This document shows, one piece after another, positions 42,001 through 52,200 of a DNA stretch of 64,000 bases. The notes under the pieces are model-generated. The model was not told where the DNA came from and did no database searches. It was given only the letters and a program-made list of their open reading frames with translations. Within the stretch, counting starts at the first letter, position 1. Each line of letters opens with the position of its first letter. This DNA is from Undaria pinnatifida (Eukaryota; Sar; Phaeophyceae; Laminariales; Alariaceae): the NCBI GenBank assembly GCA_012845835.1, contig JABAKD010000016.1, forward strand, positions 13,427,507-13,491,506. Direction: 5' to 3'. The position numbers and the translations under genes are program-made.

Positions 42001-45000
42001 ATAAGTCAAGACAAGGGGAAGCCGTCAAGGCAGGGAGGCGAGTCAACTTTCAGCCCGTCCGACAGATTAAGCTTTGGCGGCCTCTGCGCACGATCAACCG
42101 AAACAAACCACCACGAAAACAAGGCAGAGGAGGCAAGCCAAAATATAGGAAGGGGGGACGTCAACGTAGGCAGACGAGTCAAGGCGAGACACGCGACAAG
42201 AACGGCATACAGTGGAGGTTTTTGAACAGTACCGGTTGAATAGTGTCACCGCTCTCTTTGTGCCGGCGAAATCCCACAGCACGACCGGAACATTCAGTAT
42301 GCATACGAGTAAGATATCTATAGAAACCCTATTCCCAACAGTGCCAGTGTCCTGAAAAGTGCCCGTATACTGGCCTGGCACATACCGGCACTATACGGGA
42401 CCCCGTACTGTATCCCCAAAGCGTGAAGCAGCGAACATCGGCCCGGCCCTAAGCGTGTACAGCTCTGGCTGGGGAAGGAGAGCCCGCCTCCATGCGCTAC
42501 GATCAAGATTCACGGACACGCTATGTTTTACGGGCGCACGGGGCCGCACCAGAAAATGGCAGGTCTACACAGACTCCCAACAACGTCCAAGCTCACGGCA
42601 TGGCTTTACCTGTCTATATGCGCCACAGCTCCCGCACCGGTACGTTTTTTTGGTATTTTGGTATTTTGGTATTTTGTCATTTTCATATACCTCGGATCCG
42701 TGTTACGAAAAAGGGAGAGAACTGGAGACAAAAGTGCGACAATAACAAGATGGGCATGGAAAGCACGAAAAGGGGGAGACAAAAGACAACGATAAAAACG
42801 ACAGTAGCACGGATTTGGCGTTTTTTGCGCAAAACAAGCTCTCTCACCCGATGCACGCTCTCCTCAGAGACGGGCGGGCCTTGGTGATGATGATGCTGGT
42901 GCATATGGTGCCGATTGTACTGCTGGGATTGGTGCTGCTGCATCTGCTGCTGCTGCTCGCGACCGAGGCAGGAGCAAACAGCGATAGCGGCAATGAGAGC
43001 AAAGGCAATTATACTCGAGTACAAATTTTATGGACCACCCGGTTCAACATTTTTCGCGGGGAAAGAACTACTCGAAATTAGTGTCGGATCATGTTTGCAG
43101 TACAAGATAAGACCATAGTAGACATAAGACCATAGCAGAAATAAGACCATAGTAGGAATAAGACCATAGTAGGAATAAGACCATAGTAGGAACAAGACCA
43201 TGGTAGAGAAGATACCATAGTAGAGATAAGACCATAACAGAGATAAGACCATAACATAGATAAGACCACCTCAATTGGCGCGTCACGGGGGTTGTCTTAA
43301 AAGTGGGTGCACACCGCTGGACGGCAATGATAGCAAAGGCAGCTACAGCAATCGCAGCAGACCACAGCAGACGGTCAGCGCGCGAGTGTAACTCTTGCTG
43401 GCATCACGTGCTCGCCTCCAAAACAATAAAATAAAATAAGTATAAAAAGTACCGATTCGGACAAAAAGATAACGGACTCCACTCGATGCGCACTACCTCC
43501 ACTAAACGAGTTGCGTTGTCCACGCGGCATATTCTGTTCACCAGCTCGATACTTTGTTAACCAGGCCGGTCTGTTCGCAAACCAGCCCGGTATCTTCGTT
43601 GATCAGCCCCACATTTCGTTGACTAGGTCGATCTGATCGCATACCAGCCCAGTATTTTCGTTGACCAGCCCGATATTTCGTTTTAACAGGCCGATCTTCC
43701 GTCTAAGGTACCCAAGAGACTGACCACGGTACGCCCGGGCTAAAACAAAGGTAGCGACGTGACCGCCCAACAATGTCACACTTCGCTTCCCGCCACCCTC
43801 CCCCTCCCTCCCCCCCCCCCCTTTCCCCAGTTATCTGCAACGCCACATATTACCACCAGAAACTATGTCTAGGCACCAGCCTGTGAGAGAATACCACAGG
43901 TCAGACTCTATTATACCGATTTTAGTGTGATTTGCGGTTCAGGGCAAGGGTTAGGGTTACGGCTAAGAAATAGTGTTACCCCCCCCCCCCCCCCCCCCAA
44001 AAAAAAAGGACAACATTGAGACTAGTCTACAGTGCCTGACCTATGGTTTCCTACCACACGGTTGTGTCTACAAATAGTTGGGCCCTAGTATACGGTGTAT
44101 ACCCCGCCTGTCCTGAGATGGGGTTCAGCAGAAAAGGAGGGGAGCTGCACCCCTGTGACTGGCACAACCTAGCCTGAACTAACCCAACCTAGCCTTTACC
44201 TTGCTCGCCGGGCCGACCCACTGTTGCGGCTTGGCTTCGATGACACCGGGCAGCTGCATGTCGACATCGCTTTCCGTCTGCACCAGCACCTGCCGCACAA
44301 ACATTTGAAAAAAACGCAGGTTTTGCCGACCACTCAATTTCAAACACACGTCCAAACACACGTGACCAATGTGACCAATGCAGTGCGCCAACAGCCCAGC
44401 GTCAAAATACTTCAAAACACCACCTGAAAAATGCAGTGAACCAATATTACCATGGTCAAAGCTACGTCAAAACGGAACATCAACATGCACTGCACCAACC
44501 ACCCAAGGCCAAACAAAAATAATTCAAAACAGCCACTGGCACCCAACCGCGAAAGAATCATCCAGAAATGCCGAGCAAAAAGGAACAAAAATACAATTCG
44601 TAGCGGTCCCTTTATAATGCCGCTATATGCACTATAGAGGGAATTACCGGCACAACAGCGGCAATCGGCACCACTCCGCATAATGTCACTATAATACTGG
44701 TTGTTCCCGTCTGTGCCAAGTGACATCACGGGCACTATAGCGGGCGACCGGCACTATAGCGGGCAACCGGCACTATATCGGGCAACCGGCATTATAGCGG
44801 CAAACCGGCACTATAGAGGGACCTCTACCGTACTAAAAAAACGCCTTAGGGCGGGAAAGGTGGGTTTGCAGTGGAGAAGGCGTTTGGTGGCGGCTAGATC
44901 GCGAACCGTTTTTTTTCCGTGTCGTGTTACGGTGTTAACCCCGCTTTGGGGTATTACAACATTGCAGGGGGGGCATGGCGAAGACAAGCGACGATGGCAG

Positions 45001-46239
45001 CGATGGCTAGACGAAGCGACCCCTGCAGGGGTGTTGATGATAGGCGGTGAGTCCCAAATGCACCACGAGGAGTGTTACGACACGCGCGCAGAATGACAGT
45101 GCCTGTACTACTGTTCGATCTTCGTAGAACGCTTATAATTACCAGGGCTCTTCACGGGTCGGGTCACTTCTCGCGGGTCGGGTCGGGTCAGGGTGATCCA
45201 ACCCGACCCGTGAGATCTCAAAACCTCCTGAACCGACCCGACCCGATCCGACCCATTCCGTGAGACACACCTCCTGACCCGACTCGACGCGCGAAATGTT
45301 CAAAACCTCCTGACTCGACGCCCGAGTCGGTCGAGTTATAACCGGTGAAAACCCTTCGATAATACCGCACGTGTCGCCGTTTGGATCACTGTACCTAGGT
45401 TTCAAACGGGTTATAACCGTTTTGAGACTTGATTGTATCTTGATTGCATCTTGACTATATCTTGACTATAGTAATAGGCATAAACTCGTCTGGCGCGGTC
45501 GGTTGCTAGCCGAGTCCTTCCCCGGACTTTTCGCTAGCCAGCGACCGTGAGTGGCCAGCACCAGGGACTTTTCGTGGAAACAGCTGTTAGCTTCTAACTT
45601 TTGGGGAGTAGATTTCAGAACTGTCAGTTTGTTAGACCACGGTAGAAACGGTAACGTCCGTTTAGTGCCTAAACAAGTAGTTGGGCTAGAGCGTCAGATA
45701 GTCAGCAATATTGTTTGTCATGCCACCAGAAGGGGGGAAACTGTTGCTGCTCTGTCTGCCTGCCTGTTGCCGCTGTTGTTGCTACTACTGCTGCCCTGTT
45801 GCTACACGACACTGTAGCTGACAGCTGCTTGGCTATAGCTGACCACTGCTTGGCTGTGGTGCTCGGTGCGCGAGTGTGTTTACTCTTACGTTTCGTGTGT
45901 ACTGAGATACCTGTACCGGGCAGATATACACCGCGAAGCAAACCTCGACCTTCGAACAACGCCAGATAACATCGCCTACTACAGAGAGAGGTTCAGTCGT
46001 GCCAAGAGATACTACCTGCATTATACAGAGCAATGACACTGTTTAACCGGCGCTATAGCCCGTTCTTTGCCAGCAATAAATAGCAGCGAAAAACGTACAC
46101 ACGCCTTCAAGCCAAGAACTGAACTACGTGTTTAGCACAAAGCTATTAATAGACAGTGTCATGACAGGAAGATAAGAAGAGCATGGCGGAAGCGGGGAAG
46201 GTCCTGCTCTGCTCTATTCTGCCTATGTGCTGCCGCTGC

Positions 46240-46270
<31 letters not shown>

Positions 46271-49200
46271 CTGCCGCTGTACGATGTGTCTGACTGATGC
46301 TTTGGTGCTGTGCGTGTGCGTGTTTGTGTGGCAGACAGCACCACACACATGGTATAACGGTGCCGGCATGTGCCAGCCCAAGATACCGGCACTATTCAAG
46401 GCATCCCAACTAATAATAGTAGGGTTGACATACATAAATTGTATGATTGGCCCGTATACGTGTCAGTAGTATTCAGAACACCGGCACTATATTGGAATAG
46501 GGTTCCCATACATGGCTACTTACTAATAATACAGAGAGCTCTAGTCGTGCCAAGCGACCATTCTACCGGCAAATATAAAATAAAAAATGAAAATACACTC
46601 CAACTGTGATGAACATTTCGTCGAAATGCATCTTTGCAAGCTGTGAATGATACCCCGATCGCGCGTATTACTGGGTGTGTGTCCTCGTAAACAGAGCAAT
46701 GAATGGCTGGCGCTATTATTCAACCGGCTCTATACCCGTTATTTGCCAGCAATGAATGACAACAAAAACTGATTATTTGCTGCCGTACGCGTGTGTTTTT
46801 TTTAGTGTGCGGGGAAACACAGCATCACATGGTTAGGGTTAATACGAGCACGTAAGTACCCAACTAACGGCGCCTCATGTGTATACGTATAATTGTCAAA
46901 AAAAAATTGTTCAGGCACATCTCTTCGTGCTCGCACCTTTGTCCAAAACGTCGGGTGGGGTGGGCACAATTCGACCGTCGAGGTCACGATGCCGGAGGTT
47001 TGGGCGCGACCCGTGCAGTGTGTCGCGCGTGGCAAGCCTTTGAAACTCTTGTGGCCTTGGGCAAACTTAAGACAAGTCCCCGGGTTCCCGCAACATCCCC
47101 GGGGATTGGGTTTCTGCATCCCCTATCCCCGTGTACGCGCGTAAGATTCGGATGCAAACCGGGTTTTCTGCTCGTAGAGGGTACACCTACATTTCCCTAT
47201 CTTTGCACAGAGCACCACGCAACAATCCTGTCGCCCAGCAGCAGTCCAGCCCCCTAGCATCAGCAGCCTGCAACTCTATGCGCGTGTGGCTGCTGTTGTA
47301 GTAGGCGATTGCTTTGATCGGAGCGTGCCATTTGTCACCCCGCCATACCCCATATTTCCGCTGTGTGCTGCCGCTGCGTGCGCATGTCCATAGCATGTCC
47401 ATAGATCGCGCCAATTTGGGCGGTAATATAGGAACATTTTTGATAGTAATATATATACCAACCCATCCTTACATTTACGTCCACATGTTTTGTGTCGCAG
47501 ATTTTGCCCACACCACAGATGACGGGCACCAGACAACTTGAGGACAGCACAACGCTACGTGTACAACCCTGCCGTACAGCAGCAGTAGTGGTAGGGTACA
47601 TCATATACGTGCGCGTGGCGAGTCCTCGCTATGCTGTGCGGTGAGTTGCTTTTGTCGGAGCCTGTCATCTGTCACTCCACCATACCGTATATTTTCACCC
47701 GGCTCCTCGCCGCCAGTAGTTCTAACCAGGGTTTTTCACGGGTCAGGAACTTGAAAAAATTCCGCGGGTCGGGTCGGGTCGGGTCGGGTCGGGTCGGGTC
47801 GGGTCGGGTCGGGTCGGGTCGGGTCGGGTCGGGTCGGGTCGGGTCGGGTCGGGTCGGGTCGGGTCGGATCGGGTCGGGTCGGGTCGGGTCGGGTCGGGTC
47901 GGGTCGCGCCGGTTCGGGTCGGGTCGGGTCGGGACATATTTCAAACCCCACGGGTCGTCCTTAGCCCGATCGGACCCACAAGAAGTGACCGACCCGGCCC
48001 GTGAAAAGCCCGGGGAAAAAATAATCCTTCGGGACTCCCTCCATTGGGCGAAAACGACGAAAAAGTGTATGATGGCAATGTGGCTTGATTGCAGCATCGG
48101 CCGCAGGAAGCATCCCTTTCTGCTAACGTTAGGAGTGATCCCACGCTACGATAGGGGCGCGGCACAAGTTTCCGAGGTCCTGTAGCATGAGGAGCTCAAA
48201 ATCTCACCCGAACCATGAGTTCGAACACATTCGTTCGCTCACCCCGATCGACACTTCTATGCGCTAGTCCTAAAAACAACCTTTGTACTCGTAAATTATC
48301 ATACTACCCCATAGTTCCACACTTTGAGGAGGCTTCACCGGTCAAAAGGCCAGAAACGTGCCACCCCCACCGTACTGCTACCACTACAGAGGGATGACTC
48401 CAAAGGTAGAGGGGTGTGTCCGAACTGCACGGTAAGGAGTTGAATTGAGCGAAATTTAACGACAACACGCGCGCGCAGCATGATGATAGTTGTACCGCTG
48501 ATAAGACCTCTTCTCCCGATTTTTTACGTCGCTATACCTGGTTCAAAAATGCTTTCTTGAACCCAACCAAAGCTGGTGGACACCGCGAGCGCTACAAACT
48601 CTACAGAGCACAACACGGAAAAAAAAGCTTCTCCGCGCGTTATCCATCACGCAACACGAAGGTCGAATGGCTATCATAGACCTGTTAACCCCAGATGCAT
48701 TGCAAAAAATATATATCGTATGCTAACGCCAAGTAGTTTGTTGTCAAGCACGAGAGTGTAATCCTAGAGCGGGCAGTTGCTAATATTATCGCTTTCTAGG
48801 GTTTGGGAGGGAGAGGTCACGGGGGCATGCTCACACGTCACGTATTTACTCACAAAACGGACCCTCCTTCATTCGACTGCCTAGCGTTCCTACTGCTGCT
48901 CCTTACTGTTGCATGGCAGTACGCATTTAATCCACCGAGGCGTATATCACAAAAAGGATATACCCCGAATAGTCTGGGTTCATGGGTGGGCTCTCATGGT
49001 GGCACGATGGACGGGGTACATAAAGACACCGAGCAGAGCATAGAAGAACAAGATGGACAACAAAATAATATCATTGGGCATGATCCGAGGTCCATATGAA
49101 ATGTGCCCCGGGAGAAACATTCCTATTGTCTCTACGAACCCCCAGACGACTTAGATAACCATATCGTAGGGCTCGCACTCTCAACAGGGGACGGTTGCTT

Positions 49201-52200
49201 ACCTCAGCCGGGGGGGCCTGCATCACCCTGTGCGGGGTCGGCTGGTCGGTCGGAGGGCACACAGAGATTCGCTTGAAGTGGTTGTGCATCCCGACAGCCA
49301 AGGCGCGCTTGACATTGTGCTGCAAATGTTCGAAAAAAAACGAGGAAACACGGCGCTCATGCTGTTAGGGAACGTCAGTAGGCGCACCATGGCTGCTAGC
49401 AACTACAAGGGCTCCGCTCCGCGGGCGGCTAACGCCGCCTGCTATGCTCGCGCAAGAATACAAGTAAATTTTAAGGCGGCAGAAATAGGAAGCCGATGAC
49501 ACGGTGCAACTAGCGATTTGATAGTGCCAAGAGCTACTTGTGCAGAGCTGATTGCCTGTGCTGGGTTGTCTTGTTGGTGATGTCACGTTCTGGTCGGCAG
49601 TACGGGTGGAATATGCGAAAGAAGAAAAAAGAAGACCAAGAGAGGACAACAATTGAAGAAAGTAAAAAGACGAGTAGACGCGTGCATACCGGTACCTGGT
49701 ATCTGGCACTTCGCATGATACCTGGTACCGTATGTTCGAAATAAGGCACAGCGCACGCAGCACGGCACAGCACCGCAAGGCAAGACATAGCACCGCACCG
49801 CAGGGCAAGGCAAGGCGCCGCCCGGCACCGCACGGCGCTGCGCTGCTCTGCTGAGCTATAGCTGAGCTGAGCAGAGCTTGGAATGCTTTTTTGGTTATTC
49901 AACAACGTAGCACGTACAAACCTGGTGTAGTACTGGTACCTGGTATGATACTGATACCTGGCACCAAAGAGTAAGTACAGCACAGCACGCAGAAGTGCAC
50001 AGCAGGGCACTACACAGTACCGCACCGCACGGCAAGGCACGGCAGGGCACGGCACCGCACGGCGCTGCTCTGCTGAGCAAGCGCTGCGGTGCGCTGCTGA
50101 GCTCAGCTCAGCTCAGCTGGGACCTGGCATGATGGTATTTCGTGCAACAAAAACAAAAAAGTGAAGGAATAAAATGAAAGCTGGACCGTTCCGCGAGTAA
50201 TGGAAGGAGGCGGTGTTGAAGTGGGAGGTCTTCAGAGGCCAGGGATGTACCAACCGAGCCCGCTCAGGAAAAAGACAACGATAAGTAAGCCTATGCCAGG
50301 AGAAAGCCTGCGACGGACAGGCAGACTTAACATGCCAGTTTTAGTGTGGGACCTCCTAGCGGTGTGGCTATGATGACACCGACCAAACTTGCCATCTTAA
50401 GGCATCTTTGGTTGTAAGTCGGGTGCAGCGGAATACCGTCCAAGAAGGAAGCGGAGCCAAAAGTATCTACCCAGTACCAACTTCAAACATCTTTGAGAAG
50501 CGCTGGAAGCGCCTTTCGACGGCTTTTCCTACCTATGAGTAAGCATGCTGGTGCAGGGCACCTGGCTTTCACAACCAGTTGACACTGTTTTACGCAGGTG
50601 TCGACAATTGCCGATACGTACACACGATAGTTGTTTGTCTTTTTGTTCCCAGCGGAGATCTGATGGCGTTTCTGTGGCGGACGATTGTCTGAAAAAAACA
50701 GTTTGGTGACGTTACGTGAGCAGCTGTTCGTTAAGCGCTCACAAAACTTAAACATATCCCTATGACAACTACTTTGGCATACACGCATACCCTTGTCGCT
50801 CGAATGCACATGACCAGTACTGTCGAGAATTTCGACCCACAAACACTAGTAACACAATGCGTCATCTTGGTATGTTCTCTCAACTGGAGCAAGAGGTATT
50901 GGGAATGCAAGTGCGGCCTGCCATTTGACCTAGCCCAGAAGATTGCGCCTCTCGTAAAATCCAACGACCGATCTTCCGCAGTGCAATTTTGATTTCTACT
51001 TCCCATACAAAACTTCGCTATTATCCGCGCCGCCGATCGCAGCAGGCGTTTGCCAGACAGACAGCCCCTCCCCCCAAAAAACACCTATCACGCACATAAT
51101 CCCTCCTACCTCACCAAAATCGTCAATCATGCAGTATCCAATCATTCACCACCCACATCATCCATACATCATCCACCATCCACTACACATCATGCCAGTA
51201 GTGAATACGACCCGGCGCAGCTTCGACGAAATCATTGATAGTCCACAATATCTCCTCATTACATCTCCATTGCCATAATTTTCCCAGGCGGCCGAGGTTA
51301 GAGTTAGGGCTAGTGTTAATGTTATGTTGGCGTTACTAGGGGTGGGGGTAGGGTCAGGGTCAAGGTCAGGGTTAGGGTTGTACCACGTCAAGCACACTTC
51401 CGCCGTCTTGTCAACAATTAGGCCAAGGTCCGTGCATACCTCGACACACGCTGCTGCCGGTAATAGTACAAATAGTATTAGTAGATTATTAATAACAGCA
51501 CAAATAATACTAGTAGGCTAATAGTACAAATAGTTACAGTAGACTATTGGTACAAACAGCATTATTAACGGTAGACTAATATCACGGGGGATCCTAGTAA
51601 ATAGGACCTACGGTGGAAACAAAAACCTATATATTCATCTATTTTACTAACAGTATTTGGTTCTATTTACTATCGTCCTCCGTAAATAGTACAAACAGTA
51701 CTACTATATTGTAGACTATTAATAACAGTACAAAGAGTACTCTTAATATTAGTAGTAGAGTGATATTACGGAGATCCACTGTCAGCGGAATGAATCACTA
51801 AACAAAAAGGGGGCAAAAAAACACCCGTCTTTGTTTCATTCGCCTTTGACCGCAAGTGCATTTTGTTGGCTGGTCTTACCGGGTAAACTGAGCCTCAACC
51901 GAACACAGCCGTCGCGTAGAAGAGCTCGCCTGAAAGGTGGCCATGCTCTTGATTTTCGTGTGATTTCATCCTGTTAACAGTGGATCTTCGTAAATAGTAC
52001 CAGGTACTTTTTATAAACGACGAGTATTTATACTATTAACAGCATGGCAGGGGTGCCCGTTGTTCGATCTAAGGATATTTCATCCCCTTTTCAGAAACTC
52101 CAATACCTCACACACACACAAAAAACTCGGTGCTGTGCGTTTTTCCCTATGAAAAACTCCAATGGCCTAGGCACTAACCAAAACTACTGGTATTGGAAAG

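Noticed and set aside
47631-48185. ORFs up to 184 codons on both strands with RVGSG or PTRPD repeats
   Set aside because: They are read through a GGGTC pentamer array, where every frame stays open.
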